A DNA stretch of 64,000 nt from Sanderia malayensis (lineage: Eukaryota > Cnidaria > Scyphozoa > Semaeostomeae > Pelagiidae). The translations under genes were made by a program, and so were the position numbers. The DNA lies in NCBI GenBank assembly GCA_013076295.1, contig RQOL01000374.1, positions 2,966,743 to 3,030,742 on the forward strand. The letters are read 5' to 3'. Of this stretch, positions 34,901-46,535 are shown piece by piece. Numbering within the stretch: the stretch's first letter is position 1; every line of letters starts with the position of its first letter. The notes under the pieces were generated by a model. That model searched no databases. It was not told the origin of the DNA and saw only the letters and a program-made list of their open reading frames with translations.

Positions 34901-37900
34901 ACCTTTTTATCCGTTTTCTGGGCGAAAGTATTTCCGCAAGCAGCCAGTAAGAATTCAAAATCATGATGAACTTCGAACTTATTTTCGAGCACTTTCAAAA
35001 GGGGTGTAATAATATTTAGCAATAACGAAAGATTCTCAATGGTTTTTTGTTATTTGAAAGTAAGAACATATGGAGAACCAGACTTCTACATGAATGATAT
35101 CCTTATGATCATTAAATATTCAGTCTGAAACATTTTTCTGGGCCATGTCCTCTTCTGAAATGTCACATTTAAAGGCATCCACGTCTTCAGTATTTCACGA
35201 GCCGCCTGTGATTTGGGTAGAAGACCGCCCTTCTACCTGTTCCCTGTGCTTATTGCACGTTGCTTTTGTGAGGACTATTGAACGTGACCAGGTGACCAAT
35301 GCATATGTTTTTTGTCATGTAACTTAGTTCTGGCATGATTAAAATTTTGAAGGGGGACAAAAAAGAGAATTTACAGCACTCCAAAAATATTCGTTTTCTG
35401 CGTTTTACATACGCATTTACACATATGTATATTAATAATAATGTTATTTCGTTATACCTCAACAAAAGATAAAGTATTTGAATAAGATGTTGTCATTTCA
35501 GTAACTTTAAGCATTCATAAAGGGAAGTCCCTCAAAGTCGTCTCCACATAGGGTAAATTTGATAGCCATTCTTAGTAAAACATATCAGACTTTTGATTGT
35601 ATCTTATTTCAAACAACAGGGTATATTTCTGCTCCAAAAAGTCAACAACATGCAACACAGCTGTATGATCTTGTGAAGCAGTCGGCTGGAGTATCAAATG
35701 AAGATTGTCTTTTCTTTCATAACGGCAAGGATCATTATCAAGCGCTGATTTTTCGGGAAAACAACACGATTGTGCTTGATAGCATAATGCGACATGTAAA
35801 GAAACTGAATAAATTTGATGCCTTGTCTTACATTTTAAAGTGTCTGCACACTCCACTGTCAGCCGTGGTAAGAGTAAAAAAAGGAACAGTTGCTGGTCCT
35901 AAGCGTGAAGTAATTTTAGTAAGTGGTGAAGACAATGGCTTACCATCCAGTGAAATTGATCAAAGGTTCTTGCCAATTAGTGATATTTGGTACTGCAAAG
36001 TTTCCCCTGAAAACGAAAACGCTGTGGTTGAAAAAACGTTTGGTGATCTAACTGTCCATGACTTGCTGTCTCTTAAGCCTGGAAATCATGTAAATGATAG
36101 CATAATCAACATATGTGGAAGAGCATTGATGTCACACAATAAAGAGCTACTAGGGGTCATCACTCGCTTCGCTCGTTCGCCCCAGCCCGTCAAGTAAAAA
36201 AGGCTTAATCTGGTTGGCGCACTTCGTGCGCTGCATTCGCTGATGCTCATGCCCCTTTCAACCCCACTTACAATGGGTTAGCTCGCTGCGCTCGCCTATG
36301 GTTGGCGCACTTCGTGCGCTGCATTCGCTGGCGCTCATGCCCCTTTCTACCCCACTAAAATGGGTTAGCTCGCTGCGCTCGCCTATGGTTGGCGCATTTC
36401 GTGCGCTGCATTCGCTAACGGTCATGGCCCTTTCAATCCCACGTACAATGGGTTAGCTCGCTGCGCTCGCCTATGGTTGGCGCACTTCGTGCGCTGCATT
36501 CGCTAACGCTCATGCCCCTTTCAATCCCACGTACAATGGGTTAGCTCGCTACGCTCGCCTATGGTTGGCGCACTTCGTGCGCTGCATTCGCTGGCGATCA
36601 TGCCCCTTTCAACCCCACTTACAATGGGTTAGCTCGCTGCGCTCGCCTATGGTTGGCGCACTTCGTGCGCTGCATTCGCTCACGCTCATGCCCCTTTCTG
36701 CCCCACGTACAATGGGTTAGCTCGCTGCACTCGCCTGTGGTTGGCGCACTTCGTGCGCTGCATTCGCTCACGCTCATGCCCCTTTCAACCCCACTTCCAT
36801 TGGGTTAGCTCGCTGCGCTCGCCTGTCTATCTGTTATCAAGAAACATTGACTGATAGGACGCACTTCGTGCGCTGCATTCGCTCCCGCTCATGCCTCTGG
36901 CTACTCCTCTTACAATAGTTTGGCTCGCTCCGCTCGCCTCATAATCGCGTATCATAATTTGTTTTTAAAACTTTGACTTTGTTTACATTAGGCCTAAGCG
37001 TCACAGTATGCCGAAGCAACAATGGCGGTCGTACAAAAACTAAAACTATCTCACTCAAAAAACAAAACAAAACTATCACCTGTGTTCTCAATTGTCTCCT
37101 GTAATTTTCCAGAGGTCTCTCAAACAATTAGCAAGGCTTTACAAAGATAATTCAGGTCGTAAAACACTTTGAAAGGCGCCCAGTTATCCTTTGTGTTGAA
37201 AACAAAACACGCGTCTTCTCCAAAAGTACCTGCTGTTCAACCCGAGGGCTAATTTGCATGATAACGAAAAACGCGTGACTTTTCACGTGAAGTCACGAAA
37301 GGGCCAATCAAATTGCAGCAAAAGGCGAAACGTGTCACGTGAAGAGCGAACGCTTTCTTCGAAATTGGAGTTGGAGACGCGAATTTGGAAGTTTCGCCAG
37401 CGTAAACCGTCGTTTTTTCGTGATAGCACAATTAGTGGAATAATTAATGGAATAACTCAAAAATTCTTTTAAAATAGGCTTCCAAAAATCGATAACTTTG
37501 TCTACTCTAGAAACGGAGGCTTTCCATGCAAGTGCCAACCTTGTCCTCCTCCATTCAAAAAAGCCTTTGTGATTACAGGGTTCGCCGTTTCGGCCCATTG
37601 TTTTCGGGCATTCGACCTATTGTTTCGGGTCGAATCTATTGTTTTTGGCAGGGAAAATGTGTCATCACGTGACATCACAGAATATATATATTAGATCATT
37701 TGTTGATCCCTTGCTTGTTGAAAGAATCTTGTTCAGGGGCTTTGATGGACTAACAACACATTTTCAAAACTTTATGCTGCCAACCCAGAAAAAAGCATTG
37801 TGATATTTCCTGTTTTTGATCAAAAGGAAAAGCGATGGAAGATCTTGTATGCAGATTTGCTTACAAGAACACTGGGGCAGTATAATTCATTGGGTGAAAA

Positions 37901-39052
37901 TGTGGATGACCAAATCTTAGAAAGATTTAGCATGTATTTGAGTATTCAAAAATTTAACACGTCATTTTTTAAGATTAAGTTGGCAGAAGAACAACCTGCG
38001 TGTACTCTGCAACATGCCGACAGAATGGAGAATGGCATAATGTCTATCTGTGCAATGATTTGTATTGCTGAAAGAAGACCCATGGACTTCTCCATTCTTG
38101 ATGCAATTGATGTTCGCCGAAAACTAATTCACTGGATTTGCAAAGGCTATAGTAAATCTGGTTTTAGTCATACATTATGGAAAGGTACATGCTTTATGTT
38201 TATGTGTAAGAATCTTAATCCAGAAGCTATTCTTAATTTTGGCCAAATCTTACAACTGAAAGTACCTCGTACATTCAACTAAATACTAAAATTGCCACTG
38301 TTATTTTTGATATTTGAACGCATGTTTCTAGTGTCCAAAAAAGTTAGGCTCTTTAAAAATTCACATCATTTACAGTCATTTACCAAACATTAATCATAAA
38401 AGTACTTTTTCAGAAACACTTGCCAAACATGAATTAATTGACTTGCTCAAAGAACCCAGCAGTGGTTCTGACGATGTAAGTATATGATCTCGTTGCTTTA
38501 AAATGATGACTTGGTTTCGGATTGATTAAAAATTCTGAAGATACTCATAACAAATATTCCCAATAGGAGATTTTACAATTTAAAATTCTGCCAAAATTAA
38601 GATTATTCATAATGCCAGAACCATTAAAACCCCTCCTCATCCTCAAGGGAATTAACTGAATTCTACATGTTTTATAGGCTGAAATGTTGCTGCAGATGGT
38701 CCAATCTGGCCTTGTAGCTTGTGGAATGGAACCACTTATGGCAAGATATGTTTACGAGCTTGAAAAACGTGGAACAGACACAAAGAAGTCGTATCGACAT
38801 GTTGCATTGACATACGAACAAGTCACAGCTTTTCATACATGGAGGGATGATCACCGAGCGAAGACAAGACACCGCTATTGCTGGGAACAGGCAAATCCAA
38901 TTCTGCGAATGTGGATGCGTCGCAATGGTAATGTTTGTGAAATCAACCACCCACAAACATATGACGACGGTTGGGTTAAACTTTCAAATAGTGAAGATGA
39001 AAAGTATTGGCATTGGCGTGAAAATCTGTCATACTCGCTTACTCACCAATAA
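31913..39052 (+). pseudogene. Integrase-Josephin-Ulp1-like gene (Ginger/KRBA2-like), interrupted
   Basis: Exons with matching phases are 31,913-32,870, 33,045-34,100, 34,329-34,614, 35,620-36,150 continued at 37,696-38,184 across a Helitron, 38,414-38,475 and 38,678-39,052. Domains in order: C-terminal part of an rve integrase (RPRHPQSQGQIENLNKRVKK holds the DDE Glu; both Asp residues are upstream and missing); an acidic linker; a Cys cluster (33,410-33,510); and a Josephin deubiquitinase-like domain (HCQGMSLLCGLCALNN, then HYQALIFRENNTIVLDSI). Last is a C48/Ulp1-like domain (LKPGNHVNDSIIN; QYNSLG; NGIMSIC). The Ulp1 His and Cys positions look substituted. A further frameshift lies near 37,775. 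AATAAA is at 39,105. In such transposons the protease domains may counter SUMO or ubiquitin control; that is inference. Confidence 0.7.
36151..37695 (-). mobile_element. Helitron 3 (1,545 bp), non-autonomous, inside an exon
   Basis: On the minus strand it reads A|TCTAATATATATATTC...CCCCTAG|T, a complete Helitron with both ends and the A|T target. It consists only of the conserved 5' region (37,695-36,950), seven or so minisatellite units and the 3' tail. It encodes nothing. It interrupts the 35,620-38,184 exon of the integrase gene, and on either side the reading frame resumes in phase. Confidence 0.9.
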
Positions 39053-39104
39053 ACTGCTGGATGAACATTCTGTGGTATAAAATTGGACATCCATTTGTAT
39101 TTCC

Positions 39105-39110
39105 AATAAA
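39105..39110 (+). terminator. Polyadenylation signal AATAAA
   Basis: AATAAA lies 53 bases after the TAA stop of the integrase/Josephin gene, a typical spacing for an animal 3' end. Confidence 0.6.
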
Positions 39111-39129
39111 GTTTCTCATAATACTGCTA

Positions 39130-39435
39130 GGACGTTAATAATGCTGCTTAGAAGGTTTTTGCAAAAACTAATTTACCAGTTGGGGAAGACATTTCGGTCA
39201 ACTTCTGTTTGCAACGACAACAACATTTTCTTGCGAATGGATGTTGACAAGGAAAGACGGGTGTGCAGATTGCAGTTAATGCTGGACTTTTCGACTTTTT
39301 GGGATGACAATGAAATCATTTTAACATTCAAAGCAGAATTCCCAACGGGTTAGTTGTAGATTTAAAAAAATTCAACAGCAAACAAGCAAGAAAACGAGAT
39401 TTCTCTATTTTCTGGTGCTCCAAGTCAACACAGTT
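39130..39435. repeat. Degenerate copy of foldback element
   Basis: Words such as GACGTTAATAATGCTGCTTAG, AGGTTTTTGCAAAAAC, GGAAAGACGGGTGTGCAGATTGC and TATTTTCTGGTGCTCC match the arms of the 40,175-41,091 element with many changes. The stretch looks like an old, internally deleted relative. A short open frame here is part of the repeat. Confidence 0.6.
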
Positions 39436-40174
39436 GAACATTCCTGCAAGAAAATCTTTTCAAAAATGTCCATGTGTAGGCATAGGCCGAAAATCTCCCA
39501 TAAATTTACCAATCTTTATTGAGCTGAACTTGTTTATTTACAATAATTAAAAACCCAATTTACCAAAAACTTATTTTATCAATAATTAATAGAATAATTT
39601 CAAAATACTGCAGGCTGAACCTTTTTCAAGACTTTGACAAAATTTTCACCAAATAAATTCAGAGTTTATCTGTGCAGAACTAGGTATTGATTAGATTTAT
39701 GATGTTAAAATAATGCTTTTAGATTGGGAGTTTTTTATGTAAATAGCATTTTTATTCTTCTGTTTTCTTGTTATCTTTTTGTGATGAATCAGCACATTAA
39801 CAAAGTATAAACTGTTTCCTTGTCCTTGCTCTTCTTCAAGTCAATTTACAACATTGTCCATCAAGAATAATCGAAGCATATCCAATACAGCTTTTTTAGT
39901 TTTAAACAAAATGCAACCTCAAGGACAGATGCTGGAGAGGAGATGAGGGGGTGGGGGCAACCACCGATCCTGCTCTTTCTCAAGGGGCAAAAGTGCCCTT
40001 AGTGAATACAACTGAGAGCAAAGAAAATCGATAATATGCCAATTACTTCAAAATAATCAATATGCGATATGGATGAGAAAAATGGCCAAAATTGTATAAA
40101 GTTTACACCACTACATGAGCTCTAATTTCTTGAAGATTACATGGAATAGAATATTGTAGCTTATTGGAGTGGGG
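39436..40174. other. AT-rich spacer
   Basis: No gene, repeat boundary or RNA feature is recognised between the two foldback elements. Confidence 0.4.
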
Positions 40175-41091
40175 TTGGCTCGGAGTGCCAGAAAATGGAG
40201 AAGCCAGAAAATAGAGAAATTGAGGCTCCCAGAAAATGGAGAAATCTTTGTTTTCTTGCTTGTTTTTTGTTGATTACCTTCCAGAAACACTTCTAAGACG
40301 TTGGGAATGCTGTTTTGTAGGTTTTTGTCAAGTTGAAGCAAATTAGCAATAATATAAGTAATGTTTTAGTGCATTTTAAAACATCACGGTGCTGCGAAAA
40401 CACTTAGGCCACTTTTTCTTCATAGCAACAACAAAATTTCGTGATGAATTGAATGACATGGGAAGACGGGGGTGCAAATTGCATTGAAATTATCGTAAAA
40501 TATTACAAACCTTACAGAAATATGGATAATTATATTAGTTAGTTGTTATAATGTCACCTTAATAATAAATACAGCAAGGAAAAGCATCAATTACTATGCT
40601 TAAAAATGACGATTTTTCACATTATGCGAAGTATCTTTAATATCGTATTATTATGCGGACATGAATGTAATAAAGATTACGCACGATCAACTGCAGGCTA
40701 CTTTTACAAGAATTTATTATTAAGGTGACATTATAACAAATCCATATTTCTGCAAGGTTTGTAATATTTTACGATAATTTCAATGCAATTTGCACCCCCG
40801 TCCTCCCCTGTCATTCAATTCATCGCGAAATTTTGTTGTTGCTATGAAAAAAAGTGGCCTAAGTGTTTTCGCAGCACTGTGAGGTTTTAAAATGCACTAA
40901 AACATTACTTATATTATTGCTAATTTGTTGAAACTTGACAAAAACCTGCAAAACAGCATTCCCAACGTCTTAGACGTGTTTCTGGAAGGTAATCAACAAA
41001 AAACAAGCAAGAAAACAAAGATTTCTCCATTTTCTGGGAGCCTCAATTTCTTTATTTTCTGGCTTCTCCATTTTCTGGCGCTCCGAGCCAA
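40175..41091. mobile_element. Foldback element with long inverted arms (917 bp)
   Basis: The ends TTGGCTCGG... and ...CCGAGCCAA start arms of nearly 400 bp (40,175 to about 40,572, and about 40,717 to 41,091) that are close to perfect inverted repeats. They leave a loop of about 150 bp. Both arms contain TTTTCTGG/CCAGAAAA multiples and GACGGGGGTGCAAATTGC. No protein and no clear target duplication are seen. It is a non-autonomous foldback transposon. Confidence 0.85.
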
Positions 41092-41165
41092 TACAGTTGG
41101 CTTATTGACACATTTAACAGGTATTTTTGTTTTTCATTGCTAAGTAAAGTAAAAATTCTTGCAAT

Positions 41166-42649
41166 TTAGTTTCTCAGATTAAAATTTCGTTGAAAAATAC
41201 CAATGTTACTTAAGATACTCTGTAACGAGAAATGTGTAATTTCGAGTTCAGGCATTTCTCTTTTCAAGCAAAGTGCCAATTTTGGATCACATCCCCAGAT
41301 ATTTATTGCCTTCACTTTGGGAGACTTTGACAGCAGAACACTAAAATCGTTCATTGAGACATGGACATCCACAAGTGATATTTGAAGCACATTGTCAGCT
41401 TGAAAGTTTTGGCAGATCCTTCCAGGTGAAACAAGTTCCAGAACCCTGTAATACCATATGTAATATAACAATAAATATTTATAGCTGAATTCTACTGTTG
41501 TTTATTAATTGGGAACACAAGATTGCAGGTATGTATGTACATAGTATTTATTGTTTGAATATATAACACTATAATAGGTAAATTTGTATTTTAAACTTGT
41601 AAATAGAAGGATGTTAAAATATGCCATGAAAGCAAAAATGTTGTTTTAGAGTTGGTTTTGGACCTACTTTACTCATTGCCAAAAGATGTGAATAATTTCA
41701 TTGAAAATTTGACATGCTATTTTACCTCTTAAAATTGTTTCCATTTATATCACACCCTTACCTGATATTGGATAATATTTCTTTACTCACTTTCTGTAAA
41801 TACTGTACAGAAATTGATAACTCAGCCAATCTCTCCATTTTATTAATTTCCCAACAGCAATTTTCAATTCCTGAACAGTTTTCCATGTCCAATACCAATA
41901 TTCTTTTGAAGTTTGTCACAATTTGTTTAATGATCTAAAAAAATATGTTAAATTACTGTAACTAATTGAGAAATGGTTTGCCAACTCTCAATGCACAGTG
42001 CTAGTGCTGATGCCCAATAGTTAGAATGAATTGCTTGAAACAAAGCAAACATTTTGACTGATTAGAACACACCTTGTATAACAATTGCATTATAAATTTG
42101 AGAATGATAATGGAAATGAAAAGTAGCATATTGAACAAGGAATAAAGACTTGCCCATTTTGAAAATTTCAAAATGTGCAAGTATCTCGAATGTTTCAACC
42201 CATGACTGCCGATAATTTTTAGTAAATTACAAATTGCTTACATTTTCATTTATTTGTAATCCTGCAATGCCAAGAAATTCAAGTTGAGGATGGCATCTTT
42301 TGAAAAATAGCTCCAATTCTTCAACTGCAACTTCTCTGCAATACCCAAAATTCACTGCGCTCAGATAATTTGTATCAAGGATACTGCCTCCAAAATGTGA
42401 CCATGAGCTGCCAAAAAAATCTATACGCGTGATGGCATCAGGAATGCTGAAAACATGTTCACGACAATGTCGTCGAAATAAGATCCGTTGCATAAAAAAC
42501 ATTGAATTTGGCTCAGTGTTGCTTTCTGCAGAACTTATTAATGCATAGGTTCTTTGGCATGTCTGTTTGAAAGAAATCAAATCCTCATAGTCCAAGTAGG
42601 AAAGGACCATAAAAATCGATAAATCTGGCATATCCAAAATACTTGTCAT
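41166..42649 (-). CDS. F-box/leucine-rich-repeat protein, three exons
   Basis: Exon 1 is 42,649-42,242, exon 2 is 41,934-41,762 and exon 3 is 41,445-41,166. Donors (AAAAT|GTAAGC; ATCAG|GTAAGG) and acceptors (TTTTTTAG; TATTACAG) are canonical and the phases agree, giving about 286 residues. The N-terminus (MPDLSIFMVLSYLDYEDLIS, then FKQTCQRTYALI) is an F-box, which binds SKP1 in SCF ubiquitin ligases. The rest has LRR-like strands (LEFLGIAGLQ; LAELSISVQYL; VKAINIWGCD) expected to bind substrates. No disabling change is seen. It lies inside the limits proposed for Helitron 2, so it is either a captured gene or a native one with those limits misassigned. Confidence 0.7.
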
Positions 42650-43336
42650 TTTGAAACAATTTCTAGAATAAAAATTTTAAAGCAAAAGTCAGAATGAAAT
42701 ACTAATGAAATTTACTGAAATGAATTAAATTTAAAGTTAGATAGGCTTAGGTTTTAATATCACATAACATGATAATAATGATATCACAAATACAACTGAT
42801 AATATATTAAGAGACAATAATATGTATAGAGTAAGATTAAAAATCTGTCATATCTGTTCTTGAATGAATTAACAGATACAGAACATCTAATGTTAGTTAA
42901 CAGCAAGTTCCAGGTGCTAACAACACATTGAGACAAAAGGTGTCTCCCTTGTTCAGAGTTGCAGCCCTTGTGCATCAGACCATATAAGTGTGAATTTCCA
43001 GTGTCAGTAACATTTGTTGTCAACCTAGTGGCATGGTTGTGTCCATTAGCAGATAAGATGAACCAAGAACTCTGTTTGCCTTTATGTCAGCAGCATGAAC
43101 TTGATTTGAAGGGGTACAGCGTGATGCCACCAGGACAGCAAGCTCATTCTTTTTTGTGACATTTGTGACTATACATGCAGTCAAAGTTTGAAGCTGTCAA
43201 TGCAGATATTTAACCTTGATGTGAGGAAACTTTTTTATAGTAACAGAGTCAATAATTACTGGAGCTGCTTTCCGGAAGAGATAGTAAATGCACTAAATAT
43301 AAATAGGCAATAAGCCTATGCAAAAATGTATAAGTA
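42650..43336. pseudogene. Two LINE C-terminal scraps in opposite orientation
   Basis: On the minus strand (43,023-42,784) the frame RHLLSQCVVSTWNLL...SVNSFKNRYD, and on the plus strand (about 43,190-43,300) RKLFYSNRVNNYWSC...IVNALN, both match the end of non-LTR retrotransposon polyproteins (pattern FFSQRVVxxWNSLP...SVNSFKxRLD). They are short, diverged and without reverse transcriptase motifs. They may be the two ends of an old inverted insertion. Confidence 0.5.
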
Positions 43337-43422
43337 TACCGTAAATCCTCGAGTAAGCCCCCACGTTTGAATAAGCCCCCCTTCGATTAAGCCCCCGGGG
43401 GCTTATTCGAGGATTTACGGTA
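43337..43422. repeat. 86-bp palindromic MITE
   Basis: TACCGTAAATCCTCGAGTAA... pairs with ...TTATTCGAGGATTTACGGTA, with CCCCCGGGGG at the turn. A diverged half (GGGGGCTTAT...TTACGGTAA) lies in the first intron of the integrase gene at about 32,955-33,000. Confidence 0.85.
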
Positions 43423-45050
43423 AGTCTGTCTGATGATTGCGAAAGCATGGCAATCTGAGTAACAGTGAACTAATCTATTTTCTTGATTGGATTTACCTAA
43501 ATAAAGAATGTGACACTTGTCATGACACTGGTCACTGGTTTAGATATTACTGTACCATTACCATAAACGAATCTGATCCTGAATGTGATTAAATGTCTAC
43601 CAAAAAGCCACTACCTGTCATGTACGGGTTAATTTGGAAGCATTAGTTAGAATCTACCCTATGTACATCATTTGTACACATTTTTTATAAGAGACCACTT
43701 TATAGGGAGTTCAGTGGTCAGAGCCCAAACATGCCAGAAAATTCCACTGGTAAATGAAAAACTTCTGAAAAACTTTTAAATTTGGTTGTCAACCACTAGT
43801 TTTTCTTTGTATCATATGACTTTGTGCAGCTCGAGATGTTATTAAAAAAACCAATTTTAGAATTTGAAACTGAGGTAATTGATTAGTAGTACCTGTTTTT
43901 TCTACTTCTTGTCAGGCTGAGAAACTCAATTTCTACCATTTCAACAGCTGTTTGCTTAGGTTGTTGACATACAAAAAGTTGTATTGTGTTAGTTCTGTAT
44001 AGTTCTGTATAGTTTATTTTAGGGGTCAAAGCCTTCAGAGGTGACAGGTGACAAACACCTTAATTCCCACTACGTGTTGAATGCGGTTTGACTGCCATCG
44101 CCTTCTGGAAGTGTACCCCGGTACAAGTGGCTCATACCAGGGTACACTTGTTGGCTCGTATCGGGGTAGCTTGTTGGCCTTGTTGCTGGTAGACAGTTGG
44201 AAGAAAAGAACCTGTCGAAGAAAGCTCGTATTTAAAAGCTTGATAAGGTACTAGAAAATCAATCTAGTGTTTTAAAAATGTCTGGTGTCAGGGCAGAGCT
44301 CTTCTAGTTTCTATATCTTAAATTAAGAACTGTCAAGATTCAAGAAGAATGCTAGCAAAATGCGGCAAAAATGTTCGAAAAATTAGGAAATATCGACAAG
44401 GTAAGACTTTAGCTGTTTTGCATAAAAATGTGTATATTAATCCTAAATTTTATAGTTACGTTCCAGGTTCTTTAAACAAATCTATCAAGTTTATAGGCTC
44501 CCTTCTTCCAGCTCTCAGTTAGGCCTAGCCTAGCCGGCTGGTCCAACCGATTTACATTGTGTTAGGCTGGCCCTTATGTGGATAAAAAAGCCTGTCAGGA
44601 TAAACTTAATCAGGTGAGTGGGTCAGTGGATAAAAACATTAATTAGTAGCAACATTTATTTAGTTTGAAATAGGAGGAACAACTTACCCTCGTAAACGGC
44701 AAAAATCAAGGTCGAAGATATGGGTTGCAGATAAAAATGATGAAATAATCAGCAATCAGCAGAGAAGATGATAAAAGAACAGAAAATTCTGATTCCGAAC
44801 ACGATCTTTGATTTAACAGTGGGTGATTGATCAGAATTTCCACACTGAAGCGAGACAATTTATTTGCATAATTATCTATCCATGACTGACTTTGGCCACA
44901 AATTCAAGGAAGACACAAATTCTAGGCTACATACACCCTCAAAAATTTCCTGTACTACTGGAAGCAAAAGTGAATAGAACACGCGCATGCGTACCAACCA
45001 GTTAACTAATCTCAACAACAGACTATCATGCGAGCACAGCAAACCAATCA
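43423..45050. other. Spacer without a recognised gene
   Basis: Only short duplications are visible (AGTTCTGTATAGTTCTGTATAG near 43,995; GTACACTTG/GTACAAGTG words near 44,110-44,150). No supported coding. Confidence 0.35.
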
Positions 45051-45162
45051 ATTGGACGGGACATGAGCAGAGCGAATGGAGCGCGCGAAGTGCGCCAACC
45101 AGATTAAGCTTTTTTTACTTGACGGGCTGGGGCGAACGAGCGAAGTGAGTGATGACCCCTAG
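45051..45162 (+). repeat. 3' end of Helitron 2
   Basis: One minisatellite-like unit (GCGCGCGAAGTGCGCC) and the tail CCAGATTAAGCTTTTTTTAC, GGGCTGGGGCGAACGAGCGA, CCCCTAG are followed by T and by AT-rich virus-like cluster DNA. Confidence 0.8.
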
Positions 45163-45186
45163 TCATTATATAATATATTATATCAC

Positions 45187-46172
45187 TTAAATTGATTTTT
45201 CTTCAAAATCATACATATAGTCCACATCATCATTAATTGTATCTAGATCATCAAAAGTTAACGTTGTCTGTAATTCATCAAAATCATCTAAAAACATTTC
45301 ATCACACTTTTTCGTTTTTTCCTCTTTTTGAAAGAAAAGTTCTTTTTGAAATAAATCATCAATTAATTGTCTCTCAGCTTTTTCTTCTGCATAAATTATT
45401 TCATTTACCACATGTGTAATTCGATTAATCTCTTTCGGTGTAAAATTTTTTCGAATAAGTAATGAAATATCTTTCATTTTATTTTCTAACTTATCATTTA
45501 CAACCTCCTCTTTATCGTCAATCAATTGGTTATTTGCTACTCCTATATTTGCATTACAAATAATTAATAATTCCATCAATTCTTTTTCAAAACAGAATCC
45601 ACTTCTTCACGTTTATTAATTTCTCTTTCTACATGTTTTACATTTTCCATCAATTCATTCTCAAAATAACGAACATTATGTTCTCTTTTTAATAAATCAT
45701 GTGTTTCTACAACCTCAAAATCTGTATTTTGAAAGAAATATTTCATTTTTGATAACTGATTATTGGTTGGAAACAATACTTTTGTACAAAACATTCCAAT
45801 TGTATCTATATTATGTGACAATTTTTCTCTCAAATGTGTTTCATAATTATTCGCCATGTCCTTTAAATTTATCATTGTTTCTAATGCTAGAATTTCTCGC
45901 AACTCATTATATTCCTTTTCAAAGATAAGCAACATAAATTTACTAACAAATGTTTGAAAACCTAATTGATATTTCAAATATGATTCACTCGTTTGAATTT
46001 TCACTTTTTTCTTACTTTCACAGTTCAAAATTTCCAACGCACATTTTACAAAATCAAACGGGAGCACAAGACAAATCGTTTGTTTTTCTCTAGCTGAAAA
46101 TTCATTCAAATTTATTAATCCTTCATTTTCAAAACTTCTGGTGTCTTGGGTAAATTTTTTTTTCGATGGCAT
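45187..46172 (-). pseudogene. Virus-like cluster protein B, paralogue of A, frameshifted
   Basis: The upstream frame (46,172-45,576, 198 residues) aligns along its length with protein A. Shared features are R-SF-x-EG opening motifs, a YxLGFQTF/YSVGFTSF block, a helix around ETMINLKDM / DAVNEIRLC, and the anchor KVLFPTNNQLSKMKYFF matching KIMFPTNAQLSNMKHFY. The acidic tail expected next is found in another frame at 45,579-45,187 (ending FDDLDTINDDVDYMYDFEE). One or two bases were therefore gained or lost near 45,577; the frames overlap by 4 nt, so a translational coupling is an alternative. Function unknown. Paralogous pairs of this size with acidic tails could be structural or DNA-binding proteins. 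Confidence 0.65.
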
Positions 46173-46393
46173 TTTGAATTATTCTCTTACATACAATTAA
46201 TTATTTGTTCACTTTCATCTGATTAAATATTCTTTTTCTCGTATGTTTTTTCATTTTCTTTCTTTTCAACAGAACACAAAATAAAAAAAACAAGACAAAA
46301 CATCTTTACTATGTAATATATAATTATAGTGAATGATGTCTACTACATATAAAAAAAATCATAATGCATAACGTTCATTTCTATCAATGTTAT

Positions 46394-46535
46394 TTATTCC
46401 TCTTTTGAAGAGGAGGATGAATCTGATAAACCTGGAATGTTATGCTTCTCTCGCTGCTCCTTCACCATATTGCTAAAGGAGTGATGCTTACCGCGTCCCA
46501 AGCCAGTTCCAGGAACACCTTTTTGGGCTATCCGC
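46394..46535 (-). CDS. Small frame overlapping the end of protein A
   Basis: A frame shifted relative to protein A begins just before A's stop and runs to TAA at 46,394. Its content is well organised (QKGVPGTGLGRGKHHSFSNM, then a charged helix and a Ser/Glu tail). No ATG precedes it, so it would need a frameshift on A, or it is the true C-terminus of A after an indel. I recognise no family. Confidence 0.35.

Larger units (their letters stand above)
26172..45162 (+). mobile_element. Helitron 2 (18,991 bp), carries other genes
   Basis: It starts TCTAATATATATATTCTAC directly after the CTAG of Helitron 1 and can be followed to the next plus-oriented Helitron tail, ending CTAG at 45,159-45,162 before T. 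It includes a truncated helicase region, an integrase/Josephin gene, a nested inverted Helitron, a foldback element, an F-box gene and LINE scraps. The 5' end is clear. Pairing it with the 45,162 end is inference: the true first 3' end could have been lost near 31.4 kb. Confidence 0.5.
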
